This document shows, one piece after another, positions 18,233 through 29,330 of a stretch of 64,000 nt of DNA. This DNA comes from Caminibacter mediatlanticus TB-2 (GTDB lineage Bacteria > Campylobacterota > Campylobacteria > Campylobacterales > Nautiliaceae), in NCBI RefSeq assembly GCF_005843985.1, contig NZ_CP040463.1, positions 1,352,001-1,416,000 of the forward strand. Direction: 5' to 3'. Position 1 is the stretch's first letter. The number at the start of each line of letters is the position of its first letter. The notes under the pieces were generated by a model. It ran no database searches. It was given only the letters and a program-made list of their open reading frames with translations, and was not told the origin of the DNA. A program made the position numbers and the translations under genes.

Positions 18233-19289
18233 TAAGTCTCCTTAATTCTTCTGGCTTAGTTGTTTTTGCCATTGCATCTTCTTTTGTGATTATATGCTTT
18301 CTTACAAGCTCTGCCAAAATTTGATTCATTGTTTGCATTCCTGTAACACCTTGGTTAAGTTGCATTTGAGAATAAATCTGTTGAATTTTGTTTTCTCTAA
18401 TTAAGTTTGCAATAGCTGGATTATTAATCATAATCTCATGTGCTGCAATTCTTCCTCCACCAATTTTTGGAATTAAAACCTGAGAAATCACTGCACTTAA
18501 AGCCATTGAAAGCTGAGTTCTAATTTGGTCTTGCTCTTCTGCTGGGAATACATTTACAATTCTATTAATTGTTTGGTCTGCACTATTTGTATGAAGTGTT
18601 GCAAACACTAAATGCCCTGTTTCAGCAGCAGTTAGTGCTGCACCTATTGTTTCTTTATCTCTCATCTCACCAATTAATATAACATCAGGGTCTTCTCTTA
18701 GAGATGCTCTTAGAGCATTTAAAAATGATTTCGTATCTCTTCCAACTTCTCTTTGAGAAAAAAGAGATTTCTTATGTTCATGTACAAATTCGATTGGGTC
18801 TTCAATAGTAATTACATGTTTGTGAAAATTCTCATTTATTTCATTAAGCATTGCTGCAAGAGTTGTCGATTTACCACTACCTGTTGGACCAGTAACTAAA
18901 ATAAGCCCTTTATCATTTCTAATTAACTTTTTAAAAATAGCAGGAGCATTTAACTCATCTAAACTAAGAGGCTTTGGTGGAATAATCCTAAATGCAGCTG
19001 CTAAATTTCCTCTTTCATAATAATAATTAGCCCTAAACCTTCCAATACCTGGATTTTCAAAAGAAAAATCAAGTTCTAAATTTTCTTCTAACTCTTTTTT
19101 TTGCTTATCAGTAAGCACTGAATAACATAAATTTACAATATCTTCATTTTCTAATTTTGGAAGCTTTAAAGGAAGCAATTTTCCATCAATTCTAAGCATT
19201 GGTTCAGCATTTACAACTAAATGCAAATCACTCGCATTATATTCTGTAACAGATGCTAAAAGAGCATCTAATGTAAAATTAACAGCCAT
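18222..19289 (-). CDS. pilT: PilT-type retraction ATPase
   Basis: A 355-residue hexameric ATPase that depolymerises type IV pili. Seen: ASDLHLVVNAEPMLRIDG, Walker A VTGPTGSGKSTTLAA, the Asp box ITIEDPIEFVH, Walker B DPDVILIGEMRD, the His box TGHLVFATLHTNSA, and the PilT-specific C-terminal region with IAAHEIM (close to the AIRNLIRE-type motif as IANLIRENK). It lies in a gatC-pilT-queA operon far from the pilin genes. Together with GspE, GspF, pseudopilins and the prepilin peptidase it implies a retractable pilus, used for DNA uptake or twitching; the DprA gene at 27771 fits with DNA uptake. Confidence 0.94.
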   Translation of the reverse strand: MAVNFTLDALLASVTEYNASDLHLVVNAEPMLRIDGKLLPLKLPKLENEDIVNLCYSVLTDKQKKELEENLELDFSFENPGIGRFRANYYYERGNLAAAFRIIPPKPLSLDELNAPAIFKKLIRNDKGLILVTGPTGSGKSTTLAAMLNEINENFHKHVITIEDPIEFVHEHKKSLFSQREVGRDTKSFLNALRASLREDPDVILIGEMRDKETIGAALTAAETGHLVFATLHTNSADQTINRIVNVFPAEEQDQIRTQLSMALSAVISQVLIPKIGGGRIAAHEIMINNPAIANLIRENKIQQIYSQMQLNQGVTGMQTMNQILAELVRKHIITKEDAMAKTTKPEELRRLIGI

Positions 19290-19297
19290 TTTTTACC

Positions 19298-19579
19298 TTA
19301 TTCTATAATTTTAGGTACTATAAAATACCCATCTTTGCTTTTTGGTGCATTTTTTAACACTTTTTCTATTACTTCACTTTTTTGTGGAATATCTTCTCTT
19401 AAAGGTGTAGTAGCATCTATTGTCCTAAAAGCAGCATCTATATTTGAAGTATCAATTTCATTTAAAAGTTCAACAAACTCCACTATTTCACTTAAATTTT
19501 TTGCCATTTCTTCTTTATTATTAATCTCAACCATTGCTAAATTTTCTAATTTTTTTATTAACTCTTCATTAATTCTCAT
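19298..19579 (-). CDS. gatC: Aspartyl/glutamyl-tRNA amidotransferase subunit C
   Basis: A 93-residue belt subunit of the GatCAB amidotransferase that makes Gln-tRNA and Asn-tRNA from misacylated precursors. Seen: LENLAMVEINNKEEMAKNL, the linker DTSNIDA and TPLREDIP, then the C-terminal YFIVPKIIE. Length is typical. It is 8 bases upstream of pilT and divergent from hemL. The other subunits are outside the window, and the tRNA-Gln gene at 57857 is a client of this pathway. Confidence 0.92.
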   Translation of the reverse strand: MRINEELIKKLENLAMVEINNKEEMAKNLSEIVEFVELLNEIDTSNIDAAFRTIDATTPLREDIPQKSEVIEKVLKNAPKSKDGYFIVPKIIE

Positions 19580-19587
19580 TGCAAGCC

Positions 19588-19601
19588 TTTTTTAGTATAA
19601 T
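19588..19601 (+). promoter_or_regulatory. Promoter of hemL
   Basis: TTTTTTAGTATAAT ends 20 bases before the hemL ATG. Because the -10 box covers the in-frame TTG at 19601, that codon would not be in the transcript, which decides the start of hemL in favour of 19622. Confidence 0.65.
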
Positions 19602-19621
19602 TGTATCAAAAAAGGGTTAAG

Positions 19622-20884
19622 ATGGGAATTTTTAATGAAGCTCAAAAATATATTGTTGGAGGTGTTAATTCACCAGTTAGAGCATTTAAAAGTGTTGGAG
19701 GAGAACCACCATTTATTGAAAAAGGAGAAGGTGCTTATATTTTTGATATTGAAGGAAATAAATATTTAGATTACATTCAAAGTTGGGGACCATTAATTTT
19801 TGGGCATTGCGATAAAGATACTCAAAACGCAATAATTGAAGCAGTAAAAAAAGGAGTTAGTTTTGGGGCTCCTACAAAAGTAGAAGTTGAACTTGCAAAA
19901 GAAGTCTTAGAATTATTTCCTCATCTTAATTTAATTAGATTTGTAAATTCTGGGACTGAGGCTACTATGAGTGCTATTAGACTTGCAAGAGGTTATACAG
20001 GAAAAGATGATATTATTAAATTTGAAGGATGCTATCACGGACATAGTGATAGCCTACTTGTTAGTGCTGGAAGTGGAGCTGCTACTTTTGGAGTACCAAG
20101 CAGCCCAGGAGTTCCAGCTGACTTTACTAAACATACCCTTCTTGCAAAATATAATGACATTGAAAGTGTAAAGAAATGTTTTGAAAGTGGAGATGTTGGA
20201 TGCGTTATAATTGAACCAATTGCTGGGAATATGAGCTTAGTACCAGGAGAAAAAGAATTTTTAGGAGAACTTCGTGAAATTTGTAATCATTATGGTGCTG
20301 TTTTAATTTTTGATGAAGTGATGAGTGGATTTAGAGCATCTCTTAGAGGAAGCTTTGATATTTATGGTATAAAAGCTGATATTGTTACTTTTGGTAAAGT
20401 AATTGGAGGAGGTATGCCAGTTGGAGCATTTGCTGGTAAAAAAGAAATAATGGAAAAACTCTCACCAGTAGGTCCAGTATATCAAGCAGGAACTCTATCT
20501 GGAAATCCCGTTGCTATGAGTGCAGGACTTACTGTAATTAAAAAACTAAAAGAAAATCCTGAAATTTATAAAGAGTTAGAAGATAAAGCAAAAAAATTAA
20601 TGGAAGGTTTTAGTGAAACCTCAAAAGAAAATAATATTGATTTTAACTATAATGTAATTGGAAGTATGTTTGGATTTTTCTTTAATAAAAAACTACCTAA
20701 AAATTTTGATGAAGTAAATGAATCTGATACAAAAAGATATGCAAAATTTCATAATAATATGCTAAAAAGTGGCTTTTATTTTGCTCCAAGTGCATATGAA
20801 ACAGGATTTATATGCACTCCAATGAATGAAAAAGATATTGAAAATACAATCACTACATATTCTAAAATTGTAAAAGAAATTTAA
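19622..20884 (+). CDS. hemL: Glutamate-1-semialdehyde 2,1-aminomutase
   Basis: A 420-residue PLP enzyme that forms 5-aminolevulinate in the C5 pathway of haem synthesis. Seen: [15 protein letters not shown] near the start, [36 protein letters not shown] and the PLP lysine in [15 protein letters not shown]. The ATG at 19622 follows AAAGGG by 5 bases and gives the standard [13 protein letters not shown] start. The stop overlaps the atpZ-like start (TAATG). Haem supply fits the cytochrome c at 63137. Confidence 0.95.
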   Translation: MGIFNEAQKYIVGGVNSPVRAFKSVGGEPPFIEKGEGAYIFDIEGNKYLDYIQSWGPLIFGHCDKDTQNAIIEAVKKGVSFGAPTKVEVELAKEVLELFPHLNLIRFVNSGTEATMSAIRLARGYTGKDDIIKFEGCYHGHSDSLLVSAGSGAATFGVPSSPGVPADFTKHTLLAKYNDIESVKKCFESGDVGCVIIEPIAGNMSLVPGEKEFLGELREICNHYGAVLIFDEVMSGFRASLRGSFDIYGIKADIVTFGKVIGGGMPVGAFAGKKEIMEKLSPVGPVYQAGTLSGNPVAMSAGLTVIKKLKENPEIYKELEDKAKKLMEGFSETSKENNIDFNYNVIGSMFGFFFNKKLPKNFDEVNESDTKRYAKFHNNMLKSGFYFAPSAYETGFICTPMNEKDIENTITTYSKIVKEI

Positions 20885-21186
20885 TGGAAAAAAAAGGAAA
20901 AGTTGGCAAAACAATTGAAGGGGCTGAAAAGCTCTCTCTTGGTATTTCTATTGTAGTAGCAATTTTAATGGGAATTGGTATAGGTATATGGATGAAAAAT
21001 ACTTTTCATCACTCTTGGTTACTTTGGCTTGGAGTTTTTTGGGGAGTTGGAGCAGCTATTATGAATATAAGAATTGAATATAAAAAAATAAAAAAAGAAC
21101 TTGACGATGTAGCAAAAGACCCAAAATATAAAAACTATAAAATAAAAAAAGAAGAGGATGATATTTTGGAAGATTTTGAAAAATAA
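20884..21186 (+). CDS. AtpZ/AtpI-like small membrane protein
   Basis: A 100-residue protein with two transmembrane helices (about 17-38 and 44-63: GISIVVAILMGIGIGIWM and SWLLWLGVFWGVGAAIMNI) and a highly charged cytoplasmic tail. The GIGIGIWMK and FWGVGAAIMNIRI segments fit the AtpI/AtpZ family, which assists F1Fo ATP synthase assembly or cation uptake. It is translationally linked to hemL (TAATG), and no ATP synthase genes are nearby. Confidence 0.72.
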   Translation: MEKKGKVGKTIEGAEKLSLGISIVVAILMGIGIGIWMKNTFHHSWLLWLGVFWGVGAAIMNIRIEYKKIKKELDDVAKDPKYKNYKIKKEEDDILEDFEK

Positions 21187-22434
21187 TTACATTGCATTTC
21201 TTGCTGCATTTGCTAAATCCCACATAGGAAGGAATATGCCAAGTGCAAGTAGCAATACTAAACCACCAATTATTGTAAGCATAATAGGTTCAATTGCTGC
21301 TTGCATATTGTCAACAATATCTTGAAATCTATCTTCATAATATTTTGCAGCTTTTTCAAGCATACTATCAAGCTCCCCTGATTCTTCCCCTGCACTTATC
21401 ATTCTAAGTGCAATAAAGTTCAAAAGTTTTGTTTCATTCATCATTTCAGCTAAATTTCTACCTTGATTTATCCCTCTTATAATCTCTTTTATTTTTTCTT
21501 TTATAACCTCATTTGAAACAATCCCTTCACTAATTTTTAAAGCATCTAAAAGAGGAATACCTGATTTTATCAATGAAGATAAAGTTTGCAAAAATCTATG
21601 AAGAGTTGCAAAAGTAATAATTTTACCAATCAGTGGTGTTTTAAGAAGTAATTTATCTGTTTGATATTTAAATTTATATGAAGTTTTATAAAAATAAATA
21701 ACTAAAAGAATTATAACTATAAAAATTGATAATACTAATAATCCATAATTTGTTAAAACATATTCTATTCCAAGAAGTATTCTTGTTGGAAGAGGAAGCT
21801 GAGCATGAAATTGCTCAAAAATGGCTTTAAATTTAGGGACAACAAGCAAAATCAAAAAGACAAATGCAACTACAATCGCAATCAATGTAATAATAGGATA
21901 TCTAAGAGCTTTTATCATTTTTCTTCTATTTTCATACATATTTTCATAAATCTGTGCTAAATAATCAATAGCCATAGCTAAATCACCTGTTTTTTCACCA
22001 AGTCTAACCATTGCAAGAGAAAGCCCACCTAAGTACTCTTCATACTCTGCAAATACATCAGACAAACTTTTACCACTATCAATTGCTTCTGCTGCATTTA
22101 AAAAAACTTCTTTAATTAAAGGGTCTGCACTATTTTCACCAATATCTTCTAATGCATCTTTCAATGAAATACCAGCTTTTATTAATACAGAGAGTTGTCT
22201 TAGAGCTGAAATATAAGAAGGGTATTTTAGTTTTTTTCTAACTATTCTTGTTAGAAAAATATCTTTTAATAATTTCATTCTTTCTTCAAAAGGTATTGGT
22301 ATCTCTTCTACTTTTACCAATAATCCTTTATTAAGTTTTTTTGCATCAATTATTGCTTCCGCTTTATTTAATGACTTTATAATTACATCTTGTTGTTTTC
22401 CTTTATAAAAAAAAGTAATCTTATACCATTTCAT
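21187..22434 (-). CDS. Type II secretion/type IV pilus inner-membrane platform protein (GspF/PilC)
   Basis: A 415-residue polytopic protein with two GspF repeats. The first (about 70-190) has LSVLIKAGISLKDALEDIGE and GKSLSDVFAE...MVRLGEKTGDL; the second (about 270-390) has LSSLIKSGIPLLDALKI and ISAGEESGELDSMLEKAA. Three hydrophobic helices lie at about 170, 225 and 385. It anchors the assembly ATPase and pilin polymerisation. It overlaps gspE by 4 bases and ends flush against the convergent atpZ-like gene, with no space for a terminator. Confidence 0.93.
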   Translation of the reverse strand: MKWYKITFFYKGKQQDVIIKSLNKAEAIIDAKKLNKGLLVKVEEIPIPFEERMKLLKDIFLTRIVRKKLKYPSYISALRQLSVLIKAGISLKDALEDIGENSADPLIKEVFLNAAEAIDSGKSLSDVFAEYEEYLGGLSLAMVRLGEKTGDLAMAIDYLAQIYENMYENRRKMIKALRYPIITLIAIVVAFVFLILLVVPKFKAIFEQFHAQLPLPTRILLGIEYVLTNYGLLVLSIFIVIILLVIYFYKTSYKFKYQTDKLLLKTPLIGKIITFATLHRFLQTLSSLIKSGIPLLDALKISEGIVSNEVIKEKIKEIIRGINQGRNLAEMMNETKLLNFIALRMISAGEESGELDSMLEKAAKYYEDRFQDIVDNMQAAIEPIMLTIIGGLVLLLALGIFLPMWDLANAARNAM

Positions 22435-24058
22435 AGTTTTGCCACCCTATATACTTCTTCTAATGTAGTTTCACCCTTTAATGCTTTAATTAAACCATCA
22501 TAAAACATATTTTTATAACCTTTTGATTTAAGATATTCATTAATTTCAGTTTTATCTTTATTTTTTGCAATCATACTCTCTAACTTTTCATCTACTAAAA
22601 ATATCTCACTAACCATTGTTCTGCCAATATATCCTGTCATATTACATCTATCACAGCCTCTTCCTTTATAAAAAACTGCATTAGGAGGAATTATATGCTT
22701 AATTGGTTCTAAAAATGCATCGCTTGGTTTATATTTTGTAATACAATGTGGACAATTTTTCTTTACAAGTCTTTGAGCTTCAACCCCTACTAAACCAGCA
22801 GCTACCATATACGGCTCAGCTCCCATATCAATCATTCTACTAATTGCACTAACAGCATCATTTGTATGTAAAGTAGATAATACAAGATGGCCTGTAAGTG
22901 CAGCTTTTATAGCAATTTCAAGTGTTTCTAAGTCTCTAATTTCTCCTATCATTATAATATCTGGGTCTTGTCTTAAAATACTTTTTAATGCACTTGCAAA
23001 GGTAAGCCCAGTTTTTGGATTGACTTCAACTTGTTGAATTCCATGAAGCTTATACTCAACTGGGTCTTCCACAGTAATAACTTTTCTATCTATTCCTGTA
23101 ATTTCATGTAAAGATGCATAGAGTGTTGTTGTTTTACCACTACCTGTTGGACCTGTAACTAATAATATTCCGTTTGGTTTTTTAAGACCAGATTTTAAAA
23201 GTTCAAGATTTTGAGGAGAAATCCCAATACTATCAAGGCTTTTTACTATATTTCTTTTATCAAGAATTCTAATTACAATACTTTCTCCCCATACAGTTGG
23301 CAAAGAAGATACCCTAAAATCAAAATGATTGCCATCAATATCCATTGAAAAACTACCGTCTTGTGGCTTTCTTTTTTCACTTACATCCATTCCTGCTTCA
23401 AGTTTTATTCTGGAAGAAAGTGCATTATACACTCCGCTATCAAAATCCCATTTTTCAAATAATGTACCATAAATTCTAATTCTAATAATTGCTCCATCTT
23501 CGTCAGGCTCAATATGAATATCACTTGCATTATGATCAATTGAAGATTTAATTATAAACTTTATAAGTCTCATTACAGCAGATTCATTTCCTACAACATT
23601 TTCACCTTTTAACTCTTTTTTAACTTCATTGATTAATGTTATAATTTTTTCTTTATTTTCTAATAGTTTTAATACTTTTTCAATATCTTCTTTATGTGCT
23701 AATACAAATTCAAGCTCTCTATCTGGATAAATTCTCTTAAAATAGGAAGTTAAATTCCAATCAAGTGGATTTTCTGCTGCTATAATAACTTTATCTAATT
23801 TTATATCAATTGGTACAGCTTTTAGTTGTTTTAGTATGTTAGTTGGTATTTTTATTTTTGTTAAATGAATATTGTCTAATGTAGGAATAAATTTTACTTT
23901 AAGTTCTTGAGCTAAAAACTTCAAAAAATTTTCTTTTGAAATAAAGTTTAAATCATATAGTATATCTAATAATTTTTTAGTAGGAAATTTTTTTTGTTCA
24001 TTCAGAGCATATTCTAACTGTTTTTGATTTATCAAACCAAGTTGTATTAATCTATCTC

Positions 24059-24065
<7 letters not shown>
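22431..24065 (-). CDS. Type II secretion/type IV pilus assembly ATPase (GspE/PilB)
   Basis: A 544-residue assembly motor. An N-terminal GspE-N domain (1-140) is followed by SDIHIEPDEDGAIIRIR, Walker A VTGPTGSGKTTTLYAS, Asp box ITVEDPVEYKLHG, Walker B DPDIIMIGEIRD, His box GHLVLSTLHTNDA and a tetracysteine zinc motif (CPHC and CDRC about 38 residues later) typical of GspE/PilB. It overlaps gspF by 4 bases and the upstream 175-residue gene by 7. It provides the power stroke for assembling the pseudopilins encoded at 9974-11502. Confidence 0.94.
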
Positions 24066-25676
<1,611 letters not shown>

Positions 25677-25693
25677 TCCCTCTTTTTTTGAGG

Positions 25694-25733
25694 GTAACTT
25701 ATAAAAAATACTCAGGTGTTTTTTATAAGTTAC
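25694..25733. other. Perfect 15-bp inverted repeat with 10-base loop upstream of minD
   Basis: GTAACTTATAAAAAA (25694-25708) and its exact complement at 25719-25733 enclose TACTCAGGTG. The structure starts on the last base of a smaller CCCTC-T7-GAGGG hairpin (25678-25694) and ends a few bases before the minD ribosome site. There is no U-run after the stem, so it is not a textbook terminator in either direction, although each arm ends in a six-base A/T run. It may end ilvC mRNA, protect the minD 5' end or hinder ribosome access. Confidence 0.75.
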
Positions 25734-25748
25734 TTAAAAGGAGAAAAA

Positions 25749-26558
25749 TTGGCGGAAGTTATAACAATAACAAGCGGAAAAGGTGGAGTTGGTAAATCTA
25801 CTACAACAGCAAACATTGCAACTGCACTTGCAAAACAAGGTAAAAAAGTAGTTGCAGTTGATTTTGATATTGGACTTAGAAATCTTGATATGATTTTAGG
25901 GCTTGAAAATAGAATAGTATATGATGTTGTTGATGTTATGGAAGGTAGATGTAATTTAGCACAAGCAATTATAAAAGATAAACGAGTAGAGAATTTGCAC
26001 TTTTTACCTGCAAGTCAAACAAAAGATAAGACTATTCTTAATAAAGATAAAGTAGAAAAATTAATAAATGATTTAAAACAAAATTTTGATTATATTTTAA
26101 TTGACTCTCCTGCTGGAATTGAGAGTGGATTTGAACACTCAATATACCTTGCTGATCGAGCATTAATTGTAACTACTCCTGAGATTAGCTCAGTAAGAGA
26201 TGCTGATAGAGTAATAGGTATTATTGATGCAAAAAGTAAAAAAGCAAGCAAAGGCGAAGAAGTTAAAAAACATATTATAATTAATAGACTAAAACCTGAA
26301 CTTGTTGAAAAAGGTGAAATGCTCTCAACAGAGGATGTCCTCCATATATTAGCTCTTCCTTTAATAGGAATAGTACCAGATGATGAAGATATTGTAAAAT
26401 CAACTAACCTTGGTGAGCCAATTGTATTAAATGAAAACTCTCTTGTTGGCGAAGCTTTTAGAAGAATTGCAAGAAGAATTTTAGGAGAAGAAGTTGAATT
26501 TTTAGATTTAAAAGCAAAAAAAGGATTTTTAAGTAAACTAAAAGGACTTTTTAAATGA
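25749..26558 (+). CDS. minD: Septum-site determining ATPase MinD
   Basis: A 269-residue deviant Walker ATPase that binds the membrane and positions the division site. Seen: [15 protein letters not shown], the second Walker element [26 protein letters not shown], and a C-terminal amphipathic membrane helix ([10 protein letters not shown]). Start is the TTG at 25749 behind AAAAGGAG; an upstream GTG at 25716 would begin inside the hairpin and add a non-conserved extension. It overlaps minE by 4 bases. minC is not in the window. Confidence 0.95.
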   Translation: MAEVITITSGKGGVGKSTTTANIATALAKQGKKVVAVDFDIGLRNLDMILGLENRIVYDVVDVMEGRCNLAQAIIKDKRVENLHFLPASQTKDKTILNKDKVEKLINDLKQNFDYILIDSPAGIESGFEHSIYLADRALIVTTPEISSVRDADRVIGIIDAKSKKASKGEEVKKHIIINRLKPELVEKGEMLSTEDVLHILALPLIGIVPDDEDIVKSTNLGEPIVLNENSLVGEAFRRIARRILGEEVEFLDLKAKKGFLSKLKGLFK

Positions 26559-26788
26559 GTTTATTTGATATCTTTAAAAAGAAAAAGTCAAAAGAAGTTG
26601 CAAAAGATAGACTTATGATGATGCTTGCTTATGAAAGAGCAACTACAAAAATAGATAATTTAGATGGTTTAAAAAAAGATTTAATTGAAGTTGTTAAAAA
26701 ATATTTAAATGTAAAAGACATTCATATAAAAAATCAATCAAATCAAGATTTTGAAACTTTAGAAGTAGAAATTATTTTAGATAAGTAA
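26555..26788 (+). CDS. minE: Cell division topological specificity factor MinE
   Basis: A 77-residue MinE: N-terminal membrane-targeting [11 protein letters not shown], the MinD-contact segment [14 protein letters not shown] and a C-terminal dimerisation beta region (VEIILDK). It stimulates MinD ATPase to drive pole-to-pole oscillation. It lies between minD (4-base overlap) and the deacetylase gene, 3 bases on. Confidence 0.94.
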   Translation: MSLFDIFKKKKSKEVAKDRLMMMLAYERATTKIDNLDGLKKDLIEVVKKYLNVKDIHIKNQSNQDFETLEVEIILDK

Positions 26789-26791
26789 TAT

Positions 26792-27790
26792 ATGAAAAAA
26801 CAAAAAACAACTAAAAAAAGAAAAATAACAAAAAAAAAGCAAAAAAACTCAAAAGTTTTATATTTTATAATGGCTTTTTTGATTATTTCAATTTTTGCAA
26901 GTGGAATTTATTTGGGTTATTTATTAAGTAAAAAAGAAACAAAAAAAGAACTTAAAAAATATGAGAACACACTTTTAACTTTGCAAAAAAAAATTAATAA
27001 ACTTGAAAATGAAACAAAAAAATTAAAAAAAACAAAAAATGAACATAAAGTAATAAATTCTGAAATTGTAGATTATAAAAATTCTGAAAAAATCATACCT
27101 CCGACCATAAAAACAGAACCAAAAAAAATTAAACACAACCATAAACCTAAACTTGTAATTATAATTGATGATGTTTCTTTTAAATATCAAACTAATTTAA
27201 TAAAACAGATACCATATAAAATTACTCCATCTTTTTTCCCGCCAACAAATAGACACCCTAATACAACTTATTTAGCCAAAAGTTTCTCTCATTATATGGT
27301 ACATCTACCACTTGAAGCAAAAAATTATCACAAACCAGAACCAAACACCCTTACAACTTCTTCTACTTACCAAAAAATATACAACAGAATACTATACCTT
27401 AAAAAAATTTTTCCAAAAGTAAAATTTATGAACAATCATACAGGAAGCACATTTACAAGTGATGAAGAATCAATGAAAAAACTTTTTAAAGTATTTCAAA
27501 AAGAAAATTTAGGTTTTGTTGATTCTGTAACTTCTGCAAATACCAAAGGAGAGTTAGTTGATAGAATTTATGACATTCCTTTTTATAAAAGGAATATTTT
27601 TTTAGATAATATTCAAGACAAAAACTATATAAGAAAACAGCTCCTAAAAGCTGTAATGTTGGCTAAAAAACATGGATATGCAATAGCAATAGGACATCCC
27701 CATAAAATCACTTTAATAACTCTTAAAAACTCAAAAGATATATTAAAAAATGTTGATGTGGTGTATGTAGATGAACTCAATAAAAATTGA
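26792..27790 (+). CDS. Divergent polysaccharide deacetylase family protein, membrane anchored
   Basis: A 332-residue protein with an extremely lysine-rich cytoplasmic N-terminus (1-22), one transmembrane helix (about 24-46), a coiled-coil stem (50-85) and a periplasmic NodB-fold domain from about 120. Visible motifs: LVIIIDDVSF, MVHLPLEAKNY, FMNNHTGSTFTSD and AIAIGHPHKITL, matching the divergent polysaccharide deacetylase family (YibQ-like). An ilvC-deacetylase-dprA order occurs in Campylobacter jejuni, from memory. Substrate unknown; a cell-wall glycan role is likely. It overlaps dprA by 20 bases. Confidence 0.8.
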   Translation: MKKQKTTKKRKITKKKQKNSKVLYFIMAFLIISIFASGIYLGYLLSKKETKKELKKYENTLLTLQKKINKLENETKKLKKTKNEHKVINSEIVDYKNSEKIIPPTIKTEPKKIKHNHKPKLVIIIDDVSFKYQTNLIKQIPYKITPSFFPPTNRHPNTTYLAKSFSHYMVHLPLEAKNYHKPEPNTLTTSSTYQKIYNRILYLKKIFPKVKFMNNHTGSTFTSDEESMKKLFKVFQKENLGFVDSVTSANTKGELVDRIYDIPFYKRNIFLDNIQDKNYIRKQLLKAVMLAKKHGYAIAIGHPHKITLITLKNSKDILKNVDVVYVDELNKN

Positions 27791-28481
27791 TGAATTTAAG
27801 CTTTTTTATAAAGGAAATTTAGAACTGCTAAATAAACCAAAAGTTGCAATTGTTGGAAGTAGAAAAGCAAGTAAATATACAAAAGAGATAACTTTTTTAC
27901 TTGCAAAAAAACTATCTAAAAAATTTACAATAATTAGTGGAGGTGCATTAGGAGTTGACACAGAAGCACATAAAAGTGCTTTTCCTAATACTATTTTTGT
28001 ATCACCCTCTTCTCTTGATATAATCTATCCAAAATCAAATGAAAATTTAATTAAAAACATCTATAAAGAAGGATTAGGATTAAGTGAATATGAAAAAAAT
28101 TATAAACCTTATAAATTTACTTTTCTTCAAAGAAATAGAATCATAATAAAACTTGCAGATTTTGTAATAATAACTGAGGCTGATATAAACTCAGGAACTA
28201 TGAGAAGTTTTGAATGGGCTAAAAAGTTTGGAAAAAAAGTATATGTAATTCCTCACAGATTAAATGAAAGCAAAGGTACTCAATATTTAGCAAAAGAAAA
28301 TTTAGCAGAAGTAATTTGGGATATAGATAAGTTTTGTAAAAGTTTAGGAATAAATGAAGAAAATAGAGTTTTAACATTACAAGAAGCTCTTAAAAAATAT
28401 GGTGATAAATTATATGAAATGGAAATTTTAAAAGAAGTGGAGATAAAAAATGGAAAAGTCTATTTTAACTCATCCATTTAA
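27771..28481 (+). CDS. dprA: DNA-processing protein DprA (short form)
   Basis: A 236-residue protein with the DprA Rossmann-type fold: VAIVGSRKASKYT, IISGGALGVDTEAHKSA, FLQRNRIIIKLAD, VIITEADINSGTM and VYVIPHRLNESKGTQYL. DprA protects incoming single-stranded DNA and loads RecA during natural transformation. The N-terminal SAM-like domain of longer DprA proteins is absent, as in other Campylobacterota; a small C-terminal DML1-like tail remains. It overlaps the deacetylase and the next gene by 20 and 32 bases. Confidence 0.92.
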   Translation: MNSIKIDEFKLFYKGNLELLNKPKVAIVGSRKASKYTKEITFLLAKKLSKKFTIISGGALGVDTEAHKSAFPNTIFVSPSSLDIIYPKSNENLIKNIYKEGLGLSEYEKNYKPYKFTFLQRNRIIIKLADFVIITEADINSGTMRSFEWAKKFGKKVYVIPHRLNESKGTQYLAKENLAEVIWDIDKFCKSLGINEENRVLTLQEALKKYGDKLYEMEILKEVEIKNGKVYFNSSI

Positions 28482-28965
28482 ACCTATTGTTTTTGATACA
28501 AGCGAAATTTTAATTCTTGGGACTTTTCCATCAATAAAATCATTTGAAAATAATTTTTATTATTCACATCCACAAAATCAATTTTGGAAAATACTCTCTA
28601 CTATTTTTAATGAAAAAACGCCAAAAACTATTGAAGAAAAAATAAATTTTTTAAAAAAACATAAAATTGCTCTGTGGGATACAATTTGTGAATGTAAAAG
28701 AAAAGAAAAAAATTCAAAAGATTCAAACTTAGAAATTATTAAACCTTGTGATATAGAAAATTTACTAAAACAATATCCAAACATTAAAAAAGTAGCTGTT
28801 ACATCACGAACTGCTGAAAAAATATTAAAAAAACACTTTAAAAATTCTCAATTTTCAATTCTTAATTCTCAATTAATTTACCTTCCAAGTCCAAGTCCAT
28901 TATATGCAAGTAAAAATTTTCAAACAAAGGTAAAAGAATGGAAAGAATTATTGCAATTGATGTAG
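28450..28965 (+). CDS. Uracil-DNA-glycosylase-superfamily protein (deoxyinosine glycosylase-like)
   Basis: A 171-residue protein with LILGTFPSIKSFE, YYSHPQNQFWKIL, IALWDTICEC and, near the C-terminus, PSPSPLYAS, the arrangement of hypoxanthine/uracil DNA glycosylases of the UDG fold. The usual catalytic polar residue after GT(F)PS is not obvious, so the lesion is uncertain. The segment NSQFSILNSQL (about 133-143) is encoded by a heptameric repeat (28844-28874), probably an insertion in a surface loop just before the conserved PSPSP loop. It overlaps dprA and ruvX. Confidence 0.75.
   Translation: MEKSILTHPFKPIVFDTSEILILGTFPSIKSFENNFYYSHPQNQFWKILSTIFNEKTPKTIEEKINFLKKHKIALWDTICECKRKEKNSKDSNLEIIKPCDIENLLKQYPNIKKVAVTSRTAEKILKKHFKNSQFSILNSQLIYLPSPSPLYASKNFQTKVKEWKELLQLM
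28844..28874. repeat. Heptameric tandem repeat, locus C (inside the glycosylase gene)
   Basis: Units ATTCTCA, ATTTTCA, ATTCTTA, ATTCTCA and a partial ATT on the plus strand, translated in frame as NSQFSILNSQL. Same family as the loci at 8137, 17811, 37953 and 54591. Confidence 0.8.
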
Positions 28966-29330
28966 GATTAAAAAGAATAGGAATAGCTTACACTCCAAAC
29001 GCTTCTGTGGTAGTCCCTTTAAATGCAATAATTAGAAAAAATAGAAATCAAGCAGCAAAAGAGGTTAGTAATTTACTAAAAGAATATAAAGCTGATATTT
29101 TAGTAGTTGGAATTCCAAAAACAAATGAAGAAATGACAAAAAGAATAAAACATTTTACTAATTTAATAGATTTTAATGGAAAAATTGAATTTGTAGATGA
29201 AAGTTTTACATCAGCAATTGTAGAAGAAGAGATAAAAGGAAAAATAAAACACAAAAGAGATGGCAGAATTGATAGTTTAGCTGCTAAGAAGATTTTAGAG
29301 AGTTTTTTAGCTTCTTATAATAAAAATTAA
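28938..29330 (+). CDS. ruvX: RuvX/YqgF, RNase-H-fold nuclease for rRNA processing
   Basis: A 130-residue protein with IIAIDVGLKRIGIAYT, VVGIPKTNEEMTKRI, FVDESFTSAIVEEEI and RDGRIDSLAAKKILE, giving the acidic residues of the YqgF family. Members are putative Holliday-junction resolvases and, in E. coli, process the 16S rRNA 5' end. It overlaps the glycosylase gene by 28 bases and the convergent panE by 47 bases, an unusually long tail-to-tail overlap. Confidence 0.92.
   Translation: MERIIAIDVGLKRIGIAYTPNASVVVPLNAIIRKNRNQAAKEVSNLLKEYKADILVVGIPKTNEEMTKRIKHFTNLIDFNGKIEFVDESFTSAIVEEEIKGKIKHKRDGRIDSLAAKKILESFLASYNKN

Noticed and set aside
19601-19621. TTG start upstream of hemL
   Set aside because: The codon overlaps the -10 box of the hemL promoter, so it would not be transcribed.
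25678-25694. CCCTC-T7-GAGGG as an intrinsic terminator of ilvC
   Set aside because: Its stem is only five pairs and no U-run follows on the plus strand, so I left it inside the hairpin description rather than calling a terminator.
25716-25748. In-frame upstream GTG start for minD, adding 11 residues
   Set aside because: It begins inside the loop and stem of the 15-bp hairpin, has no ribosome site, and the extension matches nothing in MinD; the TTG at 25749 has AAAAGGAG before it.
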